Below, in pieces: positions 25,456 to 34,372 of a DNA stretch of 39,902 nt. Under the pieces are notes generated by a model. It was not told the DNA's origin, did no database searches, and worked only from the letters and a program-made list of their open reading frames with translations. Made by a program: the position numbers and the translations under genes. The stretch comes from Nesterenkonia sphaerica (GTDB lineage Bacteria > Actinomycetota > Actinomycetes > Actinomycetales > Micrococcaceae): assembly GCF_005771565.1 (NCBI RefSeq), contig NZ_VAWA01000018.1, positions 1-39,902 of the forward strand, read 5' to 3'. The number at the start of each line of letters is the position of its first letter. Positions within the stretch are counted from its first letter, which is position 1.

Positions 25456-28400
25456 ACCCCACCCAAGAGCTGTGGCCCACCGAGCACGCCAATTCCCTTA
25501 TTGAGAACCTCACCGAGTACCTCACCACCACGTTCGCGCTCTCGGACACCCGTGCCTCCGCAGCCCTCGAGAATTTCCTCCAGCAGCCCGACCGGGGCAT
25601 GTTCCGCGGCCCCTATGTCCGCCTGCGCCTGCCCTTCGCTTCCGACTCTTCCGCCCTGGACGCCGAAGCTAAGCCCACCAGCCTCGACTTCTACCCAGTC
25701 GACTATGCCCCGTATGGCCACCAACTGGAGGCGTTCAACAGACTGACCACCAAGTCCGGCCACCCCGGCCAATTCCGCCGCCCTGCGCCTACATTGGTCA
25801 CCACCGGCACCGGCTCGGGTAAGACCGAGGCGTTCCTCTTCCCGATCCTTGACCACGTCCTTCGCGCCAAGCGCGAAGGCATCACCGGGATCAAAGCCCT
25901 GATCCTGTACCCGATGAACGCGCTGGCCAATGACCAGGCCAGCCGGCTGACCGACCTGCTGACCACCCGCCCCGAACTCTCTGGGATCACTGCCGGCATC
26001 TATACCGGACAGCAAGACACTGAACGCTCCCAGGTCACCGCTGAGGGCCTCATCAACAATAGGCACTTCATGCAGCAGAGCCCTCCAGACATTTTGCTGA
26101 CCAATTACAAGATGCTGGACCAGCTGCTACTTCGCGCCGAGGACAGCCGCCTATGGCAAGCATCAGCGACAAGCCTCCAGTACTTGGTGCTGGACGAGTT
26201 CCACACCTATGACGGTGCCCAAGGAACAGATGTGGCCATGCTGCTGCGCAGACTCGGAGCAGCATTGAAGTCCTACTGGCCTGCCGACCTCAGCGGCGTC
26301 GCCCATGGTCCGGAGGAATCAGACCGGGACAAGCCATTGGGGTGCATCACCCCGGTAGCGACCTCAGCCACCCTGGGCGGAGGACTCACCCCAGGCGAAG
26401 AAAGCCCGATGCTCGCCTTCGCGAAGACAGTCTTCGGCATCGACTTTCCTCACTCCGCGGTAGTGCCTGAGTCCCGACTGAGCATCAATGACTGGCTCGC
26501 CCGCGGCGCCAACGTGTACGCCCGGCCCCGAGAGGATCGGGAAATCCGTCCAGAGATCACGAAGGCCAATGCTGCGATCCGCCACAGCAGTGACCCGCAG
26601 GTACTTATCGCCAAAGTACTGAATGTGCTGTTCGAGAAGGCCCCCGCCGCGGACTCCCCAGCGGATATTCAGGCTGCCCTGAAGGCCCACCCTTGGACCA
26701 GAAAGTTGTTGGAAACAGCCACCGAGGCCGTGGCACTTCCTGACCTAGCAGACCAGTTACTGGTCTCCGGGGATGGACTCGGACAGAAGGAGGTCGCGGA
26801 GTTCCTCACCCACCTGCTGGCCGTGTTCTCCCATGTGCGCAAACACCTGGACCGCGCGGCTGTGACCGTGGAGACTCATCTGTGGGTCCGCGAAGTCAGC
26901 CGCCTGGACTCCTTCCTGGACCATACTCCCGCGTACCGGTGGGCCGATGATGGACCCGTGCCAGAAGACGCTGAGGGCGAAGGTCTCACCCCGCTGCCCG
27001 CGATCTTCTGCCGTCATTGCGGGGCACGCGGATGGGCCTCCATGCTCACCCCCGACGGACATTCGGTCGAAATGAACGGGCCGAAGATCCGTGAAGCCTC
27101 CGTGCGCCGCGACCCAAAAATCCGCGCACTGATGGATGCCTCCAAAGAGATCGATGCCCTCTTAGAACGCGGCCGGCACCCCAATGTGGCGGAAGGCCTC
27201 GAAATCTTCCACACCCGAAACCGAGTCTTCCTGAAAAAGGAGACGGTCTTTACCGAGACCGGCAACTCCGTAGACTTCGCAGACGACTACAAGGACGAGT
27301 TCGACCAACAGAATTTGTTGGCTGTGCGCATGCACCACGGACTCACCGCCGAGGACCTCTCCTACAGGCAGGTCTGCCCGGTCTGTGACACCCCAGACGC
27401 CATCAGGTTCGTCGGCAGCTCCATCGCCACACTGCTCACAGTGGCGGTCAGCGGGCTCTTCGGCGCCGAGCACTTGGACACGGCAGAGAAGAAGGCCCTG
27501 GTCTTTACTGACTCCGTGCAGGATGCCGCGCACCGAGCCGGATTCATCCAATCGCGGTCCCACACGTTCACCTTGCGCACGCTACTCCGCCAAGGCATGG
27601 CTGAACTCGCAGCCAATGGCCAACATGCGCCTTCCTTGGCCGACGTGGTGGACACGGTCATGGACCTGGCAAATAACGGTGAGGCCTCCGACCGATTCAT
27701 GGTGGTCCCCCCTGAACTCACCGAACACCACAGATTCAAGCCGTTCTGGGACCCAGAAGCCACACGAAGCCAGCGCAGCAAAGCCAAAGCCACAGTCCGG
27801 CGTCGTCTGCTGTTTGATGCCGAGCTGGAGTTCGGCCTCCAGGCCCGCTTCGGCCGGACCCTGGAGCTGACCGGGGCGGCCGTTGCCGAGACGGATGTAC
27901 CCTCCGGTGTGTCTCTGCCGGATCTGGCCAAGGCAGCTCTCGCCCGGCGCGGGGACCAGTTGGAGCTCGGTCTTGAAGATGATTCCGCACTTGCCCAATG
28001 GGCGCGCGGAGTGCTGATCCGTATGCGCTTGCAGGGCGGGCTCGCCCACCCCTGGTTGGAGAAGTATCTGCGCCATGACGGGCACCGGTGGCACATTTGG
28101 GCGGGCCGCAGACGCAGCGAAGGGGCACCCCCCTTCCCCACCGGCCGGTCCACACCCGCTTTCCCACGAGTGGGAGGAGAGAAACCCAAGGACTCCGAGC
28201 TCGACGCCGTCACCGCCGCAGAAGCCTGGTACTCCTGGTGGACCAGACAAGCCCTCGGCGCCGGACGTGAAGAAGCCGGGCACCTTGCCAAAGCACTTTT
28301 CGCTGAGCTCGCCGAGGCCGGAGTATTGGAGACACACACCTCCGAGAAGACCCAGGCGGTCATCTACGCGCTCCACCCAGAACGGATTCGCCTCACTCTC

Positions 28401-31400
28401 ACTCGGGACGAGGACTTGGCGGGAGGCAAGCATTCCCTGGCATGCACCGCCTGCCGCGCCAAGACGATGGGCACCCAGAAGGTGGTCGAGCAGATGGACG
28501 GCGCACCCTGCCTGCATCTGCGGTGCACCGGCACATTGAAACCGGCCAAGACGTTGGCAGAGAACTACTACCGGCAGCGGCTCTACGGGGCGCGGAGGAT
28601 CTCCCGGGTCATCGCCCGGGAACACACCTCACTGCTCCACGATTCAGTTCGGCTGGAATATGAGGACCAGTTCCGGCAGTCTTCCCAGACACCGTCCGCG
28701 CCGAACGTACTGGTGGCGACTCCGACTCTGGAGATGGGCATCGACATCGGCAGCCTGTCCACAGTGATGCTGTCCTCGATGCCGACCTCAGTGGCCAGCT
28801 ACGTCCAACGCGTGGGACGTGCAGGAAGGCTCTCCGGGAACTCCCTGGCTCTGGCCTTCGTTCAGGGAAGAGGGAAGCATCTGCCACGGTTGCACGAACC
28901 GCTCTCCGTCATCAATGGTGACGTTCGGCCCCCGGGAACATACTTGGAGGCAGACGAGATTCTGCGCCGGCAGTTCCTCGCGTTCTGCGGTGACATTCTG
29001 GCCCGCACCGAGGACGCACCTCGGCCCAACAGGCTCACTGATGTCTTGCGCAGCATTACAGAGGACCAGGACAACTACTTGGGCCGCATCATCAGCCTGC
29101 TCTCCATCAGAGGCCAAGAGACTCTGGACCAGTTCCTCAGCCAGTTCGGTGATGAGCTCCCCCTATCAGCCCGCGAGCGTCTCCAGCAGTGGGCCCTTGG
29201 GCCACAGGGGCAGGGCGAGACTGCACTGATCAGCAGGCTGCACCAGGCCTGTCATCGGTACAACGCGGATCTGCTGGAACAGCAGGAGCGGAAGAAGCGG
29301 ATCACCGCGCTGATGCCCACCCTCCGGGAAGCCCTCGCCACCGCACTGCGCACCAGCACGGCCGCAGATTCTAAGGATGTGGCCGACGCCAAGGAAGCGC
29401 TGCGCGGGGCTGAAAGCTCCCTCCGGCAGACGGGGGCGGTAATCGATCAACTGACCACAAAACAGTGGTGGATCTCCGGGTTGGAACGCTACGGCCTCTT
29501 CCCGAACTACACGCTCATCGAAGATTCTGTAGAACTGGAAGCACGCATCTCCTGGCTGGATGAGAGCGATGGCGAATGGAGAGCCGAGGTCTACCCCTTC
29601 CAGCGGGGTGCCGAGGCAGCCCTGCGCGAACTGGCACCCGGGTCAACCTTCTACGCCCAAGGCATGCAGTTGGAAGTCGATGCCGTCGAGCTCGGCCCGG
29701 AAAGCAGCCACTTGAAACACTGGCAGGTCTGCCCCTCCTGCGGCTGGATCAACACCGAGGTCCACTCCGCCGGTGAGTCAGGGAACGGATCGCTGCGCTG
29801 GTCCAACGCGGTCCAAGCCTGCCCCCGGTGTGAGGCAGCCGGGGTGGCCGATACCGGTCAAGTGCTCAACGTCGTCGTGCTTGAAAAAGTCAGTGCTGAA
29901 ATGCGGCGTGACGAGGCCGCCATCAATGACCGGCGCGATGACCGCGCACGCTCCTCCTATGAAATCCTTGCCGCTGCCGATATTGACCCCGACGCCGTTC
30001 GCGAGCCTTGGTACGTCAAAGACTTCGCCTTCGGGGCGGAGTTCCTTGAGTCGGTGACTCTGCGCTGGCTGAACCTGGGCCCTCGCGGTCATCATGCCCG
30101 GGCGCGCACCCTGGTGGGCCAAGAGGTGCAGGCGCCTATGTTCCGGGTGTGCGCGCAATGCGGAACGCGTGACCGGCACATTCAGAGCAACCACGCCAAG
30201 GATCACCGTTTCTGGTGCAGCTACCGTAATGACGTCGAGGAGCAGTCGCTGGAGATTGCGCTGGCGCGTGAGCTGACCACTCAGGCAGTGCTGCTCCACC
30301 TGCCCGTGGAGCTTATAGAGGACACCTACACGATTCCTACGTTGAAGGCCGCGCTGTTGTTGGGGATGCAGGAAGCGTTCCGCGGCACCCCAGCACACCT
30401 CCATGTGATGGAAGTCCCGGAGCAGGAATCCATGAGCAGCGGTGGTTACTCCGGCCAGACGCTGCTGCTGCACGACAACATTCCCGGCGGTACCGGATAC
30501 TTGGCGGAGTTCACCCAGCCGGAAAAAGTCCACGCCATGCTGCACGCCGCGTGGAAAGTGGTCAGCCAATGCCTGTGTGACTCCGGCGGGGCCCAGGAAC
30601 GCCAGCTCGCCTGCCACCGGTGCCTGCTGCCGCACGCTGATCACCATGCGATGGACCTGGTCTCCCGGTCCTCAGCCGAGCGGATCCTGTCCACACTGCT
30701 GGCCGCCACATCTGACAACACTGGCCCCTTCGCTCCCTGGCAGACCACGCAGGAAAGATCGGTCGTGGAAGGCTCCGGGGAGTCCCCGTTGGAGATCCAA
30801 TTCCGTGAGGTGCTGCGGCAACGGGTGGAAGCCGAAGGCGGCGTCGTCACCCAGGATGTGCAGAAAGGCCGGACCCGGCTGTCTTTCACACTCCCAGGTC
30901 ACCGCCGCCAGTGGCTCTTGGAACCACAAGTGGACCTCGCGGGCACTCGCCCCGACTTCCTACTGCGATCCCCTGGCGTGCCACACATCGCCATCTATAC
31001 CGACGGCCGGCAGTATCACGCCTCGCAGAAACACAACCGCCTGGGCGACGACGCCCAGAAGCGTCACTCGTTGCGGGTCTCTGGAGAGGCCATCCCGTGG
31101 GCATTGACCGATCAGGACATCCGAGCGTTCCGAGCCGACAGCGCCCCGGCGGTGACGCCAGTCTCCTGGATCAATAGCCGTTACCTCGAGATGCTCGGAG
31201 CTGAGACAAAATTGGTGTCGGCCATGCAGCGTTCGGCCATGCACTTACTGTGGGAATGGCTTCACCAGCCGGACCGGGAAGTCTTCGCAGAATTCGCTCA
31301 CCGGGTAGCGCTTGCCTCCATGCCCCAAGGCAAACCTCCCCGTCTGGCTGAATTGGACCCCACCGCGTTGGAACCTGCGCCGCAGGTGGAACCGGGGGTC

Positions 31401-32060
31401 ATCAGCGAGCGGCTAAGCCTAGGTGCCGGGCCACAGGACCGGTGGTGGAGACGGCACCTGGGGGCCGCGGATCTCTTCGTGGCAGTGGGCAGGCCGGGGC
31501 CCAACGGTCTTCCCACCTCACCCCGAGTGGTCTACAGCTTGGAGGACACCCCGGAGGCTTTGGCAGCTCCGGACTTCGCTCACCATTGGCGGGATTGGTT
31601 ACTCGTCTCCACTGTGCTCAGTTTCCGGCCCACCATGGAGACGGCCCTGCTGACACGGAGATCGGCGGAATCCATCCTGGCCGCCGATTACGCAGCAGTC
31701 AGCGTGCCCGTCACCTACCCAGCACCACGCACCCCCACCGAGACGCCTGTTCCGGACCAGGTGCCGCAGACTACTGCTGAAGCCGAGATCACTCCTGAGT
31801 GGCGGGACGCGATCGAAAAAGGGATCAGCGCAGTTGAGCGGGCACTGCTGCGTGAACTGGCTGCTCTGGAGTTACCCATACCTGAAGTCGGCGAGGAGCA
31901 GGTGGACGGAATCCCCGTGGACATCGCCTACCCCTCGGCCCAAATTGCGGTCTTCGCAGTAGACGGCCAGGGCGTGGAGGAAGAGTTGGCGAAGGAAGGT
32001 TGGACAGTTCTGGTGGCGCCCTCTGCTGCCGAGATCGCTGACATGGTGAGGAGCAACTAA
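25452..32060 (+). CDS. 2,202-aa DEAD-like helicase with DUF1998 and nuclease-like C-terminus
   Basis: A giant SF2 helicase. The Q-motif-like YGHQLEAF is at 88-95, Walker A TGTGSGKT at 118-125, motif II DEFH at 248-251, motif III TSATL near 303, motif V ATPTLEMGIDIG at about 1089-1100 and motif VI QRVGRAGR at 1119-1126. CxxC clusters (about 520, 642, 998/1020, 1428/1457, 1567) suggest several zinc sites. The DUF1998 hallmark LLLHDNIPGGTGYL lies near 1671, with CHRC shortly after. Residues 1780-1900 hold a Vsr/DUF559-like nuclease fold (VDLAGTRPDFLL at 1827, IAIYTDGRQYHAS at 1846). A second weaker copy (IPVDIAYPSAQIAVFAVDG) ends the protein near 2154. It resembles a DrmA-DrmB fusion or DruE. 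ATG overlaps the methylase stop. Confidence 0.9.
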   Translation: MNPTQELWPTEHANSLIENLTEYLTTTFALSDTRASAALENFLQQPDRGMFRGPYVRLRLPFASDSSALDAEAKPTSLDFYPVDYAPYGHQLEAFNRLTTKSGHPGQFRRPAPTLVTTGTGSGKTEAFLFPILDHVLRAKREGITGIKALILYPMNALANDQASRLTDLLTTRPELSGITAGIYTGQQDTERSQVTAEGLINNRHFMQQSPPDILLTNYKMLDQLLLRAEDSRLWQASATSLQYLVLDEFHTYDGAQGTDVAMLLRRLGAALKSYWPADLSGVAHGPEESDRDKPLGCITPVATSATLGGGLTPGEESPMLAFAKTVFGIDFPHSAVVPESRLSINDWLARGANVYARPREDREIRPEITKANAAIRHSSDPQVLIAKVLNVLFEKAPAADSPADIQAALKAHPWTRKLLETATEAVALPDLADQLLVSGDGLGQKEVAEFLTHLLAVFSHVRKHLDRAAVTVETHLWVREVSRLDSFLDHTPAYRWADDGPVPEDAEGEGLTPLPAIFCRHCGARGWASMLTPDGHSVEMNGPKIREASVRRDPKIRALMDASKEIDALLERGRHPNVAEGLEIFHTRNRVFLKKETVFTETGNSVDFADDYKDEFDQQNLLAVRMHHGLTAEDLSYRQVCPVCDTPDAIRFVGSSIATLLTVAVSGLFGAEHLDTAEKKALVFTDSVQDAAHRAGFIQSRSHTFTLRTLLRQGMAELAANGQHAPSLADVVDTVMDLANNGEASDRFMVVPPELTEHHRFKPFWDPEATRSQRSKAKATVRRRLLFDAELEFGLQARFGRTLELTGAAVAETDVPSGVSLPDLAKAALARRGDQLELGLEDDSALAQWARGVLIRMRLQGGLAHPWLEKYLRHDGHRWHIWAGRRRSEGAPPFPTGRSTPAFPRVGGEKPKDSELDAVTAAEAWYSWWTRQALGAGREEAGHLAKALFAELAEAGVLETHTSEKTQAVIYALHPERIRLTLTRDEDLAGGKHSLACTACRAKTMGTQKVVEQMDGAPCLHLRCTGTLKPAKTLAENYYRQRLYGARRISRVIAREHTSLLHDSVRLEYEDQFRQSSQTPSAPNVLVATPTLEMGIDIGSLSTVMLSSMPTSVASYVQRVGRAGRLSGNSLALAFVQGRGKHLPRLHEPLSVINGDVRPPGTYLEADEILRRQFLAFCGDILARTEDAPRPNRLTDVLRSITEDQDNYLGRIISLLSIRGQETLDQFLSQFGDELPLSARERLQQWALGPQGQGETALISRLHQACHRYNADLLEQQERKKRITALMPTLREALATALRTSTAADSKDVADAKEALRGAESSLRQTGAVIDQLTTKQWWISGLERYGLFPNYTLIEDSVELEARISWLDESDGEWRAEVYPFQRGAEAALRELAPGSTFYAQGMQLEVDAVELGPESSHLKHWQVCPSCGWINTEVHSAGESGNGSLRWSNAVQACPRCEAAGVADTGQVLNVVVLEKVSAEMRRDEAAINDRRDDRARSSYEILAAADIDPDAVREPWYVKDFAFGAEFLESVTLRWLNLGPRGHHARARTLVGQEVQAPMFRVCAQCGTRDRHIQSNHAKDHRFWCSYRNDVEEQSLEIALARELTTQAVLLHLPVELIEDTYTIPTLKAALLLGMQEAFRGTPAHLHVMEVPEQESMSSGGYSGQTLLLHDNIPGGTGYLAEFTQPEKVHAMLHAAWKVVSQCLCDSGGAQERQLACHRCLLPHADHHAMDLVSRSSAERILSTLLAATSDNTGPFAPWQTTQERSVVEGSGESPLEIQFREVLRQRVEAEGGVVTQDVQKGRTRLSFTLPGHRRQWLLEPQVDLAGTRPDFLLRSPGVPHIAIYTDGRQYHASQKHNRLGDDAQKRHSLRVSGEAIPWALTDQDIRAFRADSAPAVTPVSWINSRYLEMLGAETKLVSAMQRSAMHLLWEWLHQPDREVFAEFAHRVALASMPQGKPPRLAELDPTALEPAPQVEPGVISERLSLGAGPQDRWWRRHLGAADLFVAVGRPGPNGLPTSPRVVYSLEDTPEALAAPDFAHHWRDWLLVSTVLSFRPTMETALLTRRSAESILAADYAAVSVPVTYPAPRTPTETPVPDQVPQTTAEAEITPEWRDAIEKGISAVERALLRELAALELPIPEVGEEQVDGIPVDIAYPSAQIAVFAVDGQGVEEELAKEGWTVLVAPSAAEIADMVRSN

Positions 32061-34372
32061 TGGCGACGATGGTGATGACCAAGACGGGCCTGAAGTCCAT
32101 CAGTGCCCTTGACCAGTCCGTACAACCTATGGTGTGGAGCTTCTTGGAGAAGCTCAGTGACAACGACGAGTCACCGGGGCTGAAGATCAAACCCCTCAAG
32201 AACGCTGCGGACCGGCGCGTGCGCACCGGGCGGGTCAACAAGTCCTACCGTGCTGTGCTCTTCCGAGTGGATCACGACGGCCAACGTATCTACCATATGG
32301 TCGGTGTCTGGCCCCATGACGAAGGCAACGAAAAAGCCCTTACCAGTACGGCCGAAGAGATGGCTTCGAGCGTTCAGCTGACATTCAATGCAGCGCTCGG
32401 CGTCGCTGAAGTCACCGGTGCCGAGACACATGATCACGCAGCAGTGGAGAAAGCCTTCCAAATGGGGCGGGAGGAAGGCCGCGAGGAAGCCCTGACCGCA
32501 GCCGGTCGACGGGATAATCCCCTGGAGAATTTCTCCTGGACGGTTGACACACTCGTCGAAGACGCCGGCATTACTCCCCGGTACGCCGAGGCGGCACTGC
32601 AGGCAAACGACCAAGCTGGCCTCAGCGCCGTCGCCGACCGGATGCCTGAGGTGCAACGCCTCATGCTCCTGGAGCTGGCCATGGGCACGGGCATCGCTGA
32701 AGCGCGGCGGAACCTGAGCCTGCCAGACGATCAGGAAGTCCAGCAGTTGCGTGAGGCGGAGGAAGAGCAGCAACTCACCGCCGGCGCCCGGAATGCGCCG
32801 TCAGCGTTCTCCTTCATCGGGAGCACCCCCGAAGAAGTCAAGAAGGCCTATAACGAGCTGTCGATGGCCGAATGGCAGATCTTCCTGCACCCGGAACAGC
32901 GCCGATATGTGGACCACCGCGGCACCGGATCCTTCCGGCTGACTGGTGGAGCAGGTACCGGCAAGACTGTCATTCTGGTGCACCGTGCGCGCGAGATGCA
33001 CCGACGTTCCCCTGACGCTCGCATTCTGCTCACGACCTATACGGTGGCACTCGGTGATTCGCTCCGGCACCAACTCAAACAGCTGGACCATACGTTGCCG
33101 CAGGTCCCTCTGGGGGCGGCTGGAGTAGCTGTGGCAGGGATCGATCAGGTAGCTGCCAAGGTGCTTGATGCCGCTACTGCCGAGGAGAAGGGCGCGGCCC
33201 AGGAGCTTATTTTCGGGCCGGGACGCAATGAGTTCCGGCGTCGTGTGGGCGGCCCTCAGGAAGTGCAGCTGTGGAAGGATGCGGTGCTCACTGCCGACCC
33301 TCAGCTGGACCAGTCACTGACCCAGGAGGCGTTTCTTGGACAGGAGTATCTGTCGGTGGTGCTCGCTCGCCGGGTGAAGTCTTTGGAGGAGTATGTGCGC
33401 GTTCCGCGGACCGGTCGGGGTACCCGGCTGTCCCGGTCACAACGCGTGGAGCTGTGGAAGATCTTTGAACAGTTTCGGACCTCAAATTTGGCGTCCGATC
33501 GCCTGACCTTCGCAGAGGTCACGGTGCTGGCTGCCGCTATCCTCGAGTCGCGGGCTGAACTTGGCAGGGGCCATCTTGTAGACCATGTATTGGTTGATGA
33601 GGCGCAGGACTTTCATGCCGGGCACTGGCAGTTGCTGCGAGCACTGGCGCCAGTGCGCGGCGATGACCTCTTCATTGCTGAAGATGCGCACCAACGGATC
33701 TATGGGCAGAAACTGACGCTGAAGCAGTTCGGGATTGAGATTCGTGGGCGCAGCCGGCGCCTGAAACTCAACTACCGCACCACCGCGCAGAACTTGCGGT
33801 TCGCGGTGTCACTGTTGGAAGGCGAGAAGTGGGAAGCACTGGAGGCCAATGCGGACGATCCCGACGAGGTGACTTCCACGCTGGGTTACACCTCCATCCT
33901 CACCGGGCCTGAGCCAGTCATCATCGAGCGCGAGACCGTCCAGGAGGAGTATGTAGCGGCCGCCGAACGGATCCAGTATTGGCAACAGCGAGGTCGGGCC
34001 TTGGAGCACGTTGCGGTTCTGGCCCGCAGCAAACGCCACATGCAAGACCTCGCTCAGGTGTTGGGTTCCCAAGGGGTCCCCGCCCAGGTGCTCGGGCGGG
34101 ACAGCGCTGTCAAGGAGGGTGCTGTGCAGATACGGACCATGCACGCCGCAAAGGGAATGGAATTTCAGTGCGTGCTGCTCACCGGGGTGGGCGCTGATCA
34201 TCTCCCTGCCCGGTACGCCTTGAAGAACCTTCCCGAAGCGGAGCAGAGAGACGCCCGGCAAAGGGAACGCTCACTGCTGTACGTCGCGGCGTCTCGGGCG
34301 CGCGACGAGTTAGTGGTCACCTACAGCGGAGCGCCCAGCGAATTCATGGCCGAGGCGTCTACTCGTCGGTAG
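32060..34372 (+). CDS. UvrD-like helicase with RelE-like N-terminal domain
   Basis: A 770-aa SF1 helicase. Residues 8-90 look like a RelE/ParE toxin fold (SVQPMVWSFLEKL, RVRTGRVNKSYRAVLFRVD, VGVWPHDE), a combination known from some uncharacterised UvrD proteins. A helical linker follows (100-270). The helicase has Walker A GGAGTGKT (296-303), motif II DEAQ (513-516), motif III-IV DDLFIAEDAHQRIYGQ and LKLNYRTTAQNLR, motif V TMHAAKGMEFQ and motif VI YVAASRARDEL (741 onward). It is the last gene of the operon; its ATG overlaps the preceding TAA by one base. It may unwind or degrade DNA marked by the partners. Its 3' end overlaps the convergent EcsC-like gene by 14 bp. Confidence 0.9.
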   Translation: MATMVMTKTGLKSISALDQSVQPMVWSFLEKLSDNDESPGLKIKPLKNAADRRVRTGRVNKSYRAVLFRVDHDGQRIYHMVGVWPHDEGNEKALTSTAEEMASSVQLTFNAALGVAEVTGAETHDHAAVEKAFQMGREEGREEALTAAGRRDNPLENFSWTVDTLVEDAGITPRYAEAALQANDQAGLSAVADRMPEVQRLMLLELAMGTGIAEARRNLSLPDDQEVQQLREAEEEQQLTAGARNAPSAFSFIGSTPEEVKKAYNELSMAEWQIFLHPEQRRYVDHRGTGSFRLTGGAGTGKTVILVHRAREMHRRSPDARILLTTYTVALGDSLRHQLKQLDHTLPQVPLGAAGVAVAGIDQVAAKVLDAATAEEKGAAQELIFGPGRNEFRRRVGGPQEVQLWKDAVLTADPQLDQSLTQEAFLGQEYLSVVLARRVKSLEEYVRVPRTGRGTRLSRSQRVELWKIFEQFRTSNLASDRLTFAEVTVLAAAILESRAELGRGHLVDHVLVDEAQDFHAGHWQLLRALAPVRGDDLFIAEDAHQRIYGQKLTLKQFGIEIRGRSRRLKLNYRTTAQNLRFAVSLLEGEKWEALEANADDPDEVTSTLGYTSILTGPEPVIIERETVQEEYVAAAERIQYWQQRGRALEHVAVLARSKRHMQDLAQVLGSQGVPAQVLGRDSAVKEGAVQIRTMHAAKGMEFQCVLLTGVGADHLPARYALKNLPEAEQRDARQRERSLLYVAASRARDELVVTYSGAPSEFMAEASTRR

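Noticed and set aside
17992-34372. BREX assignment of the operon
   Set aside because: No PglZ, BrxC or BrxA-like proteins are encoded; only the methylase is PglX-like.
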